64,000 nt of DNA from Streptomyces prunicolor NBRC 13075 (GTDB taxonomy: Bacteria; Actinomycetota; Actinomycetes; Streptomycetales; Streptomycetaceae): contig NZ_BARF01000038.1 of NCBI RefSeq assembly GCF_000367365.1, positions 1-64,000 of the forward strand, read 5' to 3'. The notes beneath the pieces are model-generated. The model was not told the origin of the DNA. It made no database searches and was given only the letters and a program-made list of their open reading frames with translations. Positions 34,506-43,129 of this stretch are shown piece after piece (position 1 is the stretch's first letter; every line of letters begins with the position of its first letter). Made by a program: the position numbers and the translations under genes.

Positions 34506-35912
34506 TCACCTCCAGCGGCCGATCTCGACGTTCTCCAGGACGCCGAGGGCGTCGGGCACGAGGACCGCCGCCGAGTAGTAGGCCGTCACCAGGTATTTGA
34601 TGATCGCCTGTTCGTTGATGCCCATGAAGCGCACCGAGAGGCTCGGCTCGATCTCGTCCGGGATGCCGGCCTGCTGGAGGCCGATGACGCCCTGGTCGGC
34701 CTCGCCGGTACGCATGGCGATGATCGAGGTGGTCCGCCGGTCGCTGACCGGGATCTTGTTGCACGGGTAGATCGGCACCCCGCGCCAGGTCGGGATGCGG
34801 TTGCCGCCGACCTCGATGGACTCCGGGACCAGTCCGCGCTTGTTCAGCTCGCGGCCGAACGCGGAGATCGCGCGCGGGTGGGCCAGCAGCATCCTGGTGC
34901 CGCGCCGCCTGCTGAGCAGTTCGTCCAGGTCGTCCGGGCCGGGGACGCCGTCGTGGGGCTGGAGCCGCTGGTCGTACTCGCAGTTGTTGAGGAGCCCGAA
35001 CTCGCGGTTGTTGATGAGTTCGTGCTCCTGGCGCTCCTTCAACGCCTCGACGGTGAGCCGGAGTTGCTGCTCCGTCTGGTTCATCGGCTGGTTGTAGAGA
35101 TCGGCCACGCGCGAGTGGATGCGCAGGACGGTCTGGGCGACGCTCAGTTCGTACTCGCGCGGCTTGGCGTCGTAGTCGACGAACGTGTGCGGGATGTCCG
35201 GCTCGCCGGAGTGGCCCGAGGCGAGGTCGATGGACTTCTCGCCGTACTTGTTGGTGCGCTGCTCGGGGATCGCGCGCAGTTGCGCGAGGTGGTCCCGCAG
35301 GGTCTCGGAGCGCTCCGCGACCTGCTCGACGTCGCCGCGGGCCAGGATCAGCACCGTGCAGGCGGTGTCCGCGCGGGCCGTGTACTCCCAGATGGCCTCC
35401 GGGTCGAGCAGCGCCTCGTCGCCGAAGTAGGCACCGTCGGCGAGGACCCCGAGGACCGTGTCGTCGCCGTACGGGCCCGTGCCGACCTTCTCCACCCTGC
35501 CGTGCGCCAGCAGGTACACCTCGTCGGCCTGGCCGCCGAACGACGCGATCGCCTCCCCCGGGGCGTACTCGCGCTGCCGGCAGCGGACGGCCAGCTCCGA
35601 GAGCACCTCCTCGTCCTCGTAGTCCCGCAGCGCGGGCAGTTCGCCGAGCTCCGCGGGGATGACCTCGACGCGGTCGCCGGTCTTCACGAATGTCACCCGG
35701 CCGTCGCCCACGGAGTAACTCAGCCGTCGGTTCACCCGGTATGTGCCACCCTGCACGTTCACCCACGGCAGTGTGCGCAGCAGCCAGCGCGAGCTGATCT
35801 CCTGCATCTGCGGCGCGGACTTCGTGGTCGTGGCCAGGTTCCGCGCAGCCGCCGTACCAAGACTCTGCTGCGGCTTGTTCTGCTCCGCGCGGACCTCTTC
35901 GCCTACCGACAT
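34506..35912 (-). CDS. Family 2B encapsulin shell protein with cNMP-binding domain
   Basis: 468 residues. An N-arm (around 1-85) is followed by an inserted cyclic-nucleotide-binding fold (around 85-205; PGEAIASFGGQADEVYLLAH, then GAYFGDEALLDPEAIWEYTA and RADTACTVLIL). The HK97-type shell domain follows to the end (HTFVDYDAKPREYELSVAQT, PTWRGVPIYPCNKIPVSDRR, FMGINEQAIIKYLVTAYYSA). This arrangement defines Family 2B encapsulins. The product should assemble into a protein nanocompartment. The next gene encodes a polyprenyl diphosphate synthase, a known Family 2B cargo class. Start at 35912 with GGGAGGGC upstream. Confidence 0.92.
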   Translation of the reverse strand: MSVGEEVRAEQNKPQQSLGTAAARNLATTTKSAPQMQEISSRWLLRTLPWVNVQGGTYRVNRRLSYSVGDGRVTFVKTGDRVEVIPAELGELPALRDYEDEEVLSELAVRCRQREYAPGEAIASFGGQADEVYLLAHGRVEKVGTGPYGDDTVLGVLADGAYFGDEALLDPEAIWEYTARADTACTVLILARGDVEQVAERSETLRDHLAQLRAIPEQRTNKYGEKSIDLASGHSGEPDIPHTFVDYDAKPREYELSVAQTVLRIHSRVADLYNQPMNQTEQQLRLTVEALKERQEHELINNREFGLLNNCEYDQRLQPHDGVPGPDDLDELLSRRRGTRMLLAHPRAISAFGRELNKRGLVPESIEVGGNRIPTWRGVPIYPCNKIPVSDRRTTSIIAMRTGEADQGVIGLQQAGIPDEIEPSLSVRFMGINEQAIIKYLVTAYYSAAVLVPDALGVLENVEIGRWR

Positions 35913-36208
35913 AGAGAAATGCCCTCCCCATTCGCCCGGCACCTGTGCGCCGGGCATCGTTCTCGCGCACCAGCCTTCCTCACGGAGCGTGCTGATGGTA
36001 TTACCCGAAAGAGCGGGAATGGATCTTCAACTGCTGGGCACAGGGGCTGTTCACGTCGAATGTTGTTCGAGTTGCTGCCGGGTCGGCCGGTGTCCGGATC
36101 GACTCGCACACCGTACGAAGAAGTCGTCCGTACCGCGCTTTTTCGGTACAAGCAGCGATACGAGACGGCCTTGTACGGCGGCCGTCGCACAGCACGAAGG
36201 AGGCGTTC

Positions 36209-36799
36209 ATGGCCTCACCCATGTCCGCGGGCGGTTTCCTGGCCGGTCTGAAGGCGGAGGGCGTCAAGGTCGTCGAGGTCGGCGAGTGGGAGCACCACAA
36301 CCGCAACCACAAGGGCCCGTGGGGACCCGTCCACGGCGTGATGATCCACCACACGGTCACCAAGGGCAGCGCGCAGACGGTGGCACTGTGCCGCGACGGC
36401 CGCCCGGACCTCCCCGGCCCGCTCTGTCACGGCGTCATCACCAAGGACGGCCACCTCCACCTGGTCGGCTACGGCCGCGCCAACCACGCGGGCCTCGGCG
36501 ACGACGACGTGCTCCGCGCGGTGATCGCCGAAAAGGCGCTGCCGCACGACAACGAGGCCAACACCGACGGCAACCGGCACTTCTACGGCTTCGAGTGCGA
36601 GAACCTCGGCGACGGCGAGGACCCCTGGCCCGAGGCCCAGTTGGAGACGATCGAGAAGGTCTGCGCGGCGATCTGCCGCCACCACGGCTGGTCGGCGCGG
36701 TCGGTGATCGGGCACCTGGAGTGGCAGCCCGGAAAGGTGGACCCGCGCGGGTTCACGATGGCGTGGCTGCGGGACCGGGTCCGTGACCGGCTGAAGTGA
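36209..36799 (+). CDS. N-acetylmuramoyl-L-alanine amidase (T7-lysozyme/PGRP type)
   Basis: 196 residues. Zinc ligands are in GVMIHHTVTKG and in SVIGHLEWQPGKVDP. The core fold is Amidase_2, cutting the amide between muramic acid and the stem peptide. No signal peptide, so it acts in the cytoplasm, leaves by lysis, or is phage-derived. ATG at 36209, preceded by GAAGGAGG. Divergent from the encapsulin gene with 296 bp between. The intergenic part holds no other gene. Confidence 0.88.
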   Translation: MASPMSAGGFLAGLKAEGVKVVEVGEWEHHNRNHKGPWGPVHGVMIHHTVTKGSAQTVALCRDGRPDLPGPLCHGVITKDGHLHLVGYGRANHAGLGDDDVLRAVIAEKALPHDNEANTDGNRHFYGFECENLGDGEDPWPEAQLETIEKVCAAICRHHGWSARSVIGHLEWQPGKVDPRGFTMAWLRDRVRDRLK

Positions 36800-36857
36800 C
36801 TCCCGGGACAGCACAGGCGACACGGGCGACACCGCCGACCCGGGTGACAATGGTGCC

Positions 36858-37799
36858 GTGACCAGCCCCGACCTCGCCGCCCTACGGCCCCGGCTCCCGT
36901 CGCCGGTGCAGGAGATCGCGGACGGGCGCTTCGGGCGGCACGGCATCCGGCTGCTGCTCAAGCGGGACGACCTGATCCACCCGGACCTGATCGGCAACAA
37001 GTGGCGCAAGCTCGCGCCCAACCTCACGGCGGCGGCCGGACGTACAGTCGTCACGTTCGGCGGCGCCTACTCCAACCACCTGCGCGCCACCGCCGCCGCG
37101 GGCCGCCTCCTGGGTCTGCCCACGGTCGGCGTGGTCCGCGGCCAGGAACTGTCCGACCGCCCGCTCAACCCGTCCCTGGCCCGCTGCGCGGCCGACGGGA
37201 TGCGCCTCCACTTCGTCGACAGGTCGACGTACCGGCGCAAGTCCGAACCGGAGACGCTGGCCGGCGTCCTGCGCGCGGTGGACGCGGAAGACGCGTACGT
37301 CGTCCCCGAGGGCGGCAGCAACTCCCTTGCGGTGCGCGGCTGCCGGGCCCTGGGCGAGGAACTACGCGCGCGTGCCGACGTCGACGTCGATGCCGATGCC
37401 GATGCCGATGTCCATGTGGATGTCGTCGCCCTCGCGTGCGGTACCGGCGGCACGTTGGCCGGGTTGGCCGCCGGACTCGGCCCCGACCAGCGCGCTTTGG
37501 GGATACCGGTCCTCAGGGGCGGCTTCCTGGCCGCCGACACAGAAGGCCTTCAGGAGCGCGCCTTCGGCGGTCGGCGGGGTGACTGGTCGCTCGACGACCG
37601 CTTCCACTTCGGGGGCTACGCGCGCGTGCCGACCGAACTCGACGCCTTCGCCGGGGACTTCGAGCGGCGGCACGGGGTGCCCGTAGAGCGTCTCTATGTC
37701 GCCAAGTTGCTCTACGGACTTGTCGCCCTCGCCGACGAAGGCGCCTTCCCGCGCGGGAGCACTGTCGCCGCGGTGATCACCGGGCGGCCGTTCCCATAA
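36858..37799 (+). CDS. PLP enzyme, ACC deaminase / D-cysteine desulfhydrase family
   Basis: 313 residues. PLP Lys in LIGNKWRKLAPN (around 48-59), then GAYSNHLRATAAAG, EGGSNSLAVRGCRALGEE and the phosphate loop CGTGGTLAGLA. Such enzymes open 1-aminocyclopropane-1-carboxylate or split D-cysteine; the residues seen do not decide between them. An insert of alternating Asp and small residues (DVDVDADADADVHVDV, residues 174-189), coded by a GATGCC-like hexamer repeat, lies in a loop before the phosphate site. GTG start at 36858. Confidence 0.87.
   Translation: MTSPDLAALRPRLPSPVQEIADGRFGRHGIRLLLKRDDLIHPDLIGNKWRKLAPNLTAAAGRTVVTFGGAYSNHLRATAAAGRLLGLPTVGVVRGQELSDRPLNPSLARCAADGMRLHFVDRSTYRRKSEPETLAGVLRAVDAEDAYVVPEGGSNSLAVRGCRALGEELRARADVDVDADADADVHVDVVALACGTGGTLAGLAAGLGPDQRALGIPVLRGGFLAADTEGLQERAFGGRRGDWSLDDRFHFGGYARVPTELDAFAGDFERRHGVPVERLYVAKLLYGLVALADEGAFPRGSTVAAVITGRPFP
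37377..37424. repeat. In-frame hexamer repeat (GATGCC-like) in the PLP enzyme gene
   Basis: Eight 6-bp units of GAYGYC type (GACGTC, GACGTC, GATGCC three times, GATGTC, CATGTG, GATGTC) code for Asp followed by Val or Ala, His once. Simple-sequence expansion inside a coding loop. Confidence 0.85.
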
Positions 37800-37831
37800 G
37801 CGCACTCCAGGTGCCGTAGAAACCGAAACCG

Positions 37832-39427
37832 CTAGGCCGCTTCCCGGTAAGCCGCCGCCTCCTCCAGGTCGAGGCGGCGCAGCAACGTGCGGAGCATCTC
37901 GTCGTCGATGTAGCGGCCGTCGCGGAGGCGGACGAACATCGAGCGTTCGGCGCTGATCATCTCGCGGGAGAGACGGCGGTAGGTGTCGTCGACCGTCTCG
38001 CCGGTGACGGGGTTGGTGGCGCCGAGGCGCTCCCAGACGGCGTTGCGGCGGCGCTCCAGGACCTCGCGGAGGCGGTCGGCGAGCGGAGGCGGCAGGGCGT
38101 TGCGTTCGTCCTCCAGGAGGGCCTCCAGGCGTTTTTCGGCGACTCGGGAGGCCTGTGCCTGGGCGTTGGCCTCGGCGAGGGTCTCGGCCTGCTGGTCGCG
38201 GCCGGGGAATTTCAGCAGCCGGATGATCGGGGGCAGGCTCAGGCCCTGCACCACCAGCGTGCCGATGACCGTCGTGAAGGTCAGGAACAGGATGAGGTTG
38301 CGCTGCGGGAAGGGATCGCCGCCGTGCACGGTGAGCGGGATCGAGAAGGCGATGGCCAGGGAGACCACGCCTCTCATGCCGGCCCACGCGGTGGTCATCG
38401 CCCCCTTCCAGGTGGGGCTGTCCTCGCGCTCCCTGATCCGCGCCGACAGGAAGCGGGGAATGAAGGCCGCCGGATACACCCACACGAACCGGGTCGCGAC
38501 GACGACCAGGAAGAGCGCGATCGCGTACCAGGCGGCGTCCAGGCCCCGGTACTCGCCAAGTCCCTTGAGGACCACCGGCAGTTGGAGTCCGATCAGGGCG
38601 AACACCGCGGACTCCAGGACGAAGGCGACCATCTTCCAGACGGCCTCCTCCTGGAGGCGGGTCGCGAAATCGACCTCCCACGCGCGGTGGCCCAGATAGA
38701 GCGCCACGACCACGACGGCGAGCACCCCGGAGGCGTGCACCTGCTCGGCGACCGCATAAGCGATGAACGGGATCAGCAGCGAGAGCGTGTTCTGCAGCAG
38801 CGCCTCCTTGAGGTGCGTGCGCAGCCAGTGGATCGGCACCATCAGGAGCAGCCCGATACCGACACCGCCGACGGCCGCGAGCAGGAACTCCCAGATGCCG
38901 CCGGCCCAGGTGGCGCCCTCGCCGATCGCGGCCGCGAGGGCCACCTTGTAGGCGGTGATCGCGGTCGCGTCGTTCAGCAGGGACTCGCCCTGGAGGATCG
39001 TCGTGATCCGTGACGGCAGCCCGACCCGGCGGGCCACCGCCGTCGCCGCGACCGCGTCCGGCGGCGCCACCACGGCGCCCAGCACCAGGGCGGCGGTCAG
39101 CGGCAGCCCCGGGACGATCACATACGCGGCCCAGCCGACGACGAACGTGGCGAAGAGCACGTAGCCGACCGACAGCAGTGCCACGGGCCGCACTTGGGCC
39201 CGCAGATCGAGGTACGAGCTGTCGGTGGCCGAGGTGTACAGCAGCGGGGGCAGCAGCAGCGGCAGTACGACCTCCGGGTCGAGGGTGTAGTCGGGCACCC
39301 CCGGGACGTACGAGACGACCAGCCCGACCGCGACCAGCAGCAGCGGTGCAGGCACCGGGGTGCGCCGGGCCGCGGCGGCCACCACGGCGCTCCCCGCCAC
39401 CAGCAACAGCAGTGGCATCACGTCCAT
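37832..39427 (-). CDS. Na+/H+ antiporter, CPA1 family
   Basis: 531 residues. About 12 transmembrane helices across 1-400, with the family motif GAVVAPPDAVAATAV and ESLLNDATAITAYK (ion-site Asp), AWAGMRGVVSLAIAF near the end of the membrane part, and a hydrophilic C-terminal tail (around 420-531) with coiled-coil-like EALLEDERNALPPPLADRLR. It exchanges sodium (or potassium) for protons at the plasma membrane. Start MDVMPLLL at 39427; a further 20 residues in frame are not supported. Convergent with the PLP enzyme gene. Confidence 0.92.
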   Translation of the reverse strand: MDVMPLLLLVAGSAVVAAAARRTPVPAPLLLVAVGLVVSYVPGVPDYTLDPEVVLPLLLPPLLYTSATDSSYLDLRAQVRPVALLSVGYVLFATFVVGWAAYVIVPGLPLTAALVLGAVVAPPDAVAATAVARRVGLPSRITTILQGESLLNDATAITAYKVALAAAIGEGATWAGGIWEFLLAAVGGVGIGLLLMVPIHWLRTHLKEALLQNTLSLLIPFIAYAVAEQVHASGVLAVVVVALYLGHRAWEVDFATRLQEEAVWKMVAFVLESAVFALIGLQLPVVLKGLGEYRGLDAAWYAIALFLVVVATRFVWVYPAAFIPRFLSARIREREDSPTWKGAMTTAWAGMRGVVSLAIAFSIPLTVHGGDPFPQRNLILFLTFTTVIGTLVVQGLSLPPIIRLLKFPGRDQQAETLAEANAQAQASRVAEKRLEALLEDERNALPPPLADRLREVLERRRNAVWERLGATNPVTGETVDDTYRRLSREMISAERSMFVRLRDGRYIDDEMLRTLLRRLDLEEAAAYREAA

Positions 39428-39489
39428 CGTCCTCGCCCGCCCTCGTTTTTCCGCGCGGCCAACCGCACACCCGTCGTAATCTGGCAATC

Positions 39490-39750
39490 ATGAAACAGTG
39501 CACGCACGCCGACGCGCTGCCGCTCCCTGAACCGGGGCCCCAGAGCGAGACCTGTCTGGAGTGTCTGGCGGCAGGCACCCACCCGGTGCAGCTGAGACTG
39601 TGCCTCTTCTGCGGCCATGTCGCCTGCTGCGACTCCTCGCCGCTGCGCCATGCCACAGCACATCACAAGGACTCCGGGCATCCGGTGATGCGGACGTTCG
39701 AGGTCGGGGAGAGCTGGCGTTGGTGCTTCGTCGACCACGTACTCCTGTGA
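39490..39750 (+). CDS. UBP-type zinc-finger protein
   Basis: 86 residues of a zf-UBP domain: CTHADALP, TCLECLAAGTHPVQLRLCLF, CGHVACCDSS, HATAHHKDSGHPVMRTFEVG and WRWCFVDH. Zinc ligands Cys/His are all present. Small stand-alone proteins of this type occur next to antiporter genes in Streptomyces. Function unknown. Divergent from the antiporter gene. Confidence 0.88.
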   Translation: MKQCTHADALPLPEPGPQSETCLECLAAGTHPVQLRLCLFCGHVACCDSSPLRHATAHHKDSGHPVMRTFEVGESWRWCFVDHVLL

Positions 39751-39788
39751 CCCCGTAATCCGGCCGCTTGTTTCCCGTCCGTTTCGAC

Positions 39789-39814
39789 GGTTCGACCGTC
39801 TGACGTCTGGGTAC
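39789..39814 (+). promoter_or_regulatory. SigB/SigH-type promoter upstream of prsH-sigH
   Basis: GGTTC (39789-39793), 15-bp spacer, GGGTAC (39809-39814), matching the consensus GNNTN-N14-16-GGGTAC of the Streptomyces general-stress sigma factors. This fits autoregulation and osmotic induction known for sigH. The transcript leader would be about 200 nt. Confidence 0.7.
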
Positions 39815-40027
39815 GTCAACCCGGCGCGCGCTCTTCCCAATTGGGCCCGCAGGACCCCTAGCCACGGAGCGTATCCGTAGGTTTACTATGAGTGACAGCA
39901 TGGGGTTGGGGTCCCGGGGACAGAAAAGTTCGGAGCGCGGTAGCGTCACCGCTGAACCAAGTATCGCGTTACCCCGGGGGGCGACCCCTGGGCCCCCGAA
40001 AGAGCTTGTACCACCTTGGAGGTGAGG

Positions 40028-40441
40028 GTGTCCCAGATCGCAGGCGAGCCCGCGACCCAGGACTTCGTGGAAGTCCGGCTGCCGGCTGCGGGCGCATACC
40101 TGTCGGTGCTGCGCACGGCCACGGCCGGCCTCGCAGCCCGTTTGGACTTCACCCTCGACGAGATCGAGGACCTTCGCATCGCGGTGGACGAGGCCTGCGC
40201 GATCCTGCTCCAGCAGGCCGTGCCGGGCTCGGTGCTCAGCTGTGTCTTCCGCCTCGTGGACGACTCGCTCGAAGTCACCGTCTCCGCCCCGACGACGGAC
40301 GGTCACGCCCCCGCGCGCGACACCTTCGCGTGGACCGTGCTCTCGGCCCTCGCGGGCAAGGTCTCATCGGCAGTCGACGAGGACAAGACCGTTTCGATCA
40401 GCCTCTACAAACAGCGCGGCGCGGGACCCGGGCCGGCGTGA
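40028..40441 (+). CDS. prsH: Anti-sigma factor of SigH (RsbW-type kinase)
   Basis: 137 residues, HATPase_c_2 family. N-box DLRIAVDEACAILLQQA, a degenerate G1 region and a short end. Known in S. coelicolor as PrsH/UshX, which binds and holds SigH until stress releases it. GTG at 40028 with GGAGG 5 bp upstream; a longer TTG reading (40016) is unlikely because the ribosome site would lie inside it. The stop overlaps the sigH start (GTGA). Confidence 0.92.
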   Translation: MSQIAGEPATQDFVEVRLPAAGAYLSVLRTATAGLAARLDFTLDEIEDLRIAVDEACAILLQQAVPGSVLSCVFRLVDDSLEVTVSAPTTDGHAPARDTFAWTVLSALAGKVSSAVDEDKTVSISLYKQRGAGPGPA

Positions 40442-41571
40442 GGAACGGGGACGGGCCGGTGCGGGACGAAGAGCGCGGCACACGGGAGCTGCCGGCCGAG
40501 GGCGGCTCAGGCGGATCCCGCCGCACGGCGGACGACGGCGCCCTCGTGCCACGCGGCCAGATCCCCGAGCAGGCCCGGCCGCACCCGGAGGAAGAAACCT
40601 CGGAGGCCGGTGTGATGGACGACGGTCAACGTGAGCAGGACGGTGCCGTGCGTATTGGTGGGGTCTCCCCCGTTGCCGGGGGTTCCCCCGCTCCGACTGA
40701 GTCGAGCGTGGGGGAGGAGGCGAAAGCTCGGGAAGGGGCGACAGGCCAGGCGATGAGCGAGCACGAGCGGGACAACGTGGCGGCCACGCAGAGCGTGCAG
40801 GTCACACGGCACGACCCCCAGGACCGCAGCGGGGCGCGCGCACTCTTCATCGAGCTGCGCACGCTCGATGGCGGCAGCGTCGAGTACGCGGAGCTGCGCA
40901 ACCGGCTGGTCCGTATGCACCTGCCGCTCGTCGAGCACCTCGCGCGCCGCTTCCGCAACCGCGGGGAGCCGCTGGACGACCTGACCCAGGTCGCCACCAT
41001 CGGCCTGATCAAGTCGGTCGACCGCTTCGACCCGGAGCGCGGCGTCGAGTTCTCGACGTACGCGACCCCGACGGTCGTCGGCGAGATCAAGCGGCACTTC
41101 CGTGACAAGGGCTGGGCGGTGCGTGTCCCGCGCAGGCTCCAGGAGCTGCGCCTGTCGCTGACCACGGCGACGGCGGAGCTCTCGCAGCGGCACGGACGCT
41201 CCCCCACGGTCCACGAGCTGGCCGAGAAGCTCGGCATCTCGGAGGAGGAGGTCCTGGAGGGCCTGGAGTCGGCCAACGCCTACTCCACGCTGTCCCTGGA
41301 CGTCCCCGACACGGACGACGAGTCCCCGGCGGTCGCGGACACGCTCGGCGCGTACGACGAGGCACTGGAGGGCGTCGAGTACCGCGAGTCGCTCAAGCCG
41401 CTGCTGGAGGACCTGCCGCCCAGGGAGAAGCGGATTCTGCTGCTCCGCTTCTTCGGCAACATGACGCAGTCGCAGATCGCGCAGGAGGTCGGCATCTCGC
41501 AGATGCATGTGTCCCGGCTGCTGGCCCGGACACTGGCCCAGCTGCGGGAGAAGCTCCTCGTCGAGGAGTGA
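40438..41571 (+). CDS. sigH: Stress sigma factor SigH (SigB/F/G family)
   Basis: 377 residues with GTG start overlapping the prsH stop. The N-terminal about 115 residues are low-complexity and variable; part is coded by a dispersed hairpin repeat (40661-40716). Then region 2 (RNRLVRMHLPLVEHLARRFR, DLTQVATIGLIKSVDRFDPE, FSTYATPTVVGEIKRHFRDK), region 3 (LRLSLTTATAELSQRHGRSP) and region 4 (LPPREKRILLLRFFGNMTQS, QIAQEVGISQMHVSRLLART). In S. coelicolor SigH exists in several forms from different starts; ATG/GTG codons at 40459, 40616 and 40753 could give shorter forms here. Confidence 0.92.
   Translation: MRNGDGPVRDEERGTRELPAEGGSGGSRRTADDGALVPRGQIPEQARPHPEEETSEAGVMDDGQREQDGAVRIGGVSPVAGGSPAPTESSVGEEAKAREGATGQAMSEHERDNVAATQSVQVTRHDPQDRSGARALFIELRTLDGGSVEYAELRNRLVRMHLPLVEHLARRFRNRGEPLDDLTQVATIGLIKSVDRFDPERGVEFSTYATPTVVGEIKRHFRDKGWAVRVPRRLQELRLSLTTATAELSQRHGRSPTVHELAEKLGISEEEVLEGLESANAYSTLSLDVPDTDDESPAVADTLGAYDEALEGVEYRESLKPLLEDLPPREKRILLLRFFGNMTQSQIAQEVGISQMHVSRLLARTLAQLREKLLVEE
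40661..40716 (+). repeat. Dispersed hairpin repeat inside the sigH coding region
   Basis: Contains GGTCTCCCCC and the hairpin CCCCCGCTC...GAGCGTGGGGG (40685-40714). I recall this type of sequence (GTCTCCCCCGCTC...GGGGGAG) from many Streptomyces intergenic regions. Here it lies in frame in the N-terminal extension of SigH. Confidence 0.6.
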
Positions 41572-41585
41572 TCCGCCTGCCGAAG

Positions 41586-42044
41586 TCAGCTCTTCGGCTC
41601 TTCGGTGCCACGGCCGGGCCCTCGGATTCCGAGGGCCTGTGTCGTCGCCGGGTTCACCAGCAGCACCAGCGCGCCGATCGCGACCACCGCGAGCGCGATA
41701 CCGGCCGGGATCGCCACGCTGTCGGCCTGGAGCAGGTTGTAGGCCACGGGCAACGCCATGACCTGGGTGATGACGGCCGGACCCCGGCTCCAACTTCGTT
41801 GCCCGATCAGTCCCCGCGCGGCCAGCAGCGGCAGCAGCGCGAGCACCACCAGGGTCACCCCACCGGTGACGGCCTGCTGCCGGTCGTCCGGTTCGCCGGT
41901 GAGACCCAGGACGAGCATCCACACCCCGGCGACGGCGAGCGCGAGGCCCTCCAGCGCGACGAGGACCGCCGCGTAGGTCAGGCGGCGCGGGCGGGGTCCG
42001 TCGGGGCCGTCGGTCTGCGGGGCGGGGATCTGCTCAGCACTCAC
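41586..42044 (-). CDS. Membrane protein of unknown function, four helices
   Basis: 152 residues from a GTG at 42044 (a longer TTG reading at 42110 is possible; neither has a strong ribosome site). After a polar N-terminus come about four transmembrane segments (YAAVLVALEGLALAVAGVWM, GGVTLVVLALLPLLAARGLI, GPAVITQVMALPVAYNLLQA, AGIALAVVAIGALVLLV). Conserved next to sigH in Streptomyces by my recollection. Convergent with sigH, 14 bp apart. Confidence 0.75.
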   Translation of the reverse strand: MSAEQIPAPQTDGPDGPRPRRLTYAAVLVALEGLALAVAGVWMLVLGLTGEPDDRQQAVTGGVTLVVLALLPLLAARGLIGQRSWSRGPAVITQVMALPVAYNLLQADSVAIPAGIALAVVAIGALVLLVNPATTQALGIRGPGRGTEEPKS

Positions 42045-42160
42045 CCCAGCAGGGTAGTCCCCGGGATCCGGCCCCAGGTGTTCAGGCTCACGCCGTCTCC
42101 TCTTACCCAACCCCTACCTCGGTATGGGCCGGGTACCCCCCAGTAGGTACGCTGCAACTC

Positions 42161-43129
42161 ATGCGTGCACTTCTCGTGGTCAATCCGGCGGCAACCACCA
42201 CAAGCGCACGTACGCGCGATGTCCTGCTCCACGCGCTCGCGAGCGAGATGAAGCTGGAAGCGGTCACCACCGAGTACCGGGGCCACGCGCGCGACCTCGC
42301 CCGGCAGGCCGCGGAGACCGGGAACGTCGACCTGGTCGTGGCCCTCGGCGGCGACGGCACGGTCAACGAGGTCGTCAACGGCCTGCTGCACACCGGCCCC
42401 GACCCGGAGCGCCTGCCCGGCCTCGCCGTGGTCCCCGGCGGCTCCACCAACGTCTTCGCCCGCGCCCTGGGGCTGCCCAACGACGCCGTGGAGGCGACCG
42501 GCGCCATCCTGGACGCCCTGCGCGAGGGCAGCGAGCGCACGGTCGGCCTGGGGCTGACCTCCGGGACGCCCGGCACCGAGGACGAGGCCGTGCCCTCGCG
42601 CTGGTTCACCTTCAACGCCGGACTCGGGTTCGACGCCGGGGTGGTCGGGCGGGTCGAGCAGCAGCGGGAGCAGGGCAAGAAATCCACGCATGCGCTCTAC
42701 GTGCGTCAGGTGGTCCGGCAGTTCCTCGGCGAGCAGCACCGCCGGCACGGGACGATCACGCTGGAGCAGCCCGGCGCGGACCCGGTCACCGATCTCGTCG
42801 TAGCCATAGTCTCGAACACCTCGCCCTGGACGTATCTCGGCAATCGCCCGATGTACACGTCACCTAAGGCGTCGTTCGATAAAGGCCTCGACGTACTCGG
42901 TCTCAGCCGCCTGTCCAGCGCCGCGGTTGCCCGGTATGGCACCCAGTTGCTCACTTCGTCCCCCGAACGCGGACCCCATGGCAAGCACGCTGCGACGTTG
43001 CACGACCTGAGTGAGTTCACCTTGCATTCGAAGGTCCCCCTGCCCCTCCAGATGGACGGCGACCACCTCGGACTGCGTACGAGCGTGACGTTCACAGGCG
43101 TACGCCGTGCACTGCGTGTGATTGTGTGA
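42161..43129 (+). CDS. Diacylglycerol kinase family lipid kinase
   Basis: 322 residues. The ATP-site signature LVVALGGDGTVNEVVNGL (around 57-74) and GLAVVPGGSTNVFARALGLP define the DAGK catalytic domain; the C-terminal beta-sandwich domain follows (FTFNAGLGFDAGVVGRVEQQ, NTSPWTYLGNRPMY). Phosphorylates diacylglycerol or a related lipid at the membrane. The acceptor is not certain because YegS and sphingosine-kinase-like proteins share the motifs. Confidence 0.9.
   Translation: MRALLVVNPAATTTSARTRDVLLHALASEMKLEAVTTEYRGHARDLARQAAETGNVDLVVALGGDGTVNEVVNGLLHTGPDPERLPGLAVVPGGSTNVFARALGLPNDAVEATGAILDALREGSERTVGLGLTSGTPGTEDEAVPSRWFTFNAGLGFDAGVVGRVEQQREQGKKSTHALYVRQVVRQFLGEQHRRHGTITLEQPGADPVTDLVVAIVSNTSPWTYLGNRPMYTSPKASFDKGLDVLGLSRLSSAAVARYGTQLLTSSPERGPHGKHAATLHDLSEFTLHSKVPLPLQMDGDHLGLRTSVTFTGVRRALRVIV

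Noticed and set aside
33331..35970. A single 879-residue fusion of encapsulin-region and polyprenyl synthase
   Set aside because: The upstream part reads the encapsulin gene in the wrong frame; the synthase starts at its own ATG (34419).
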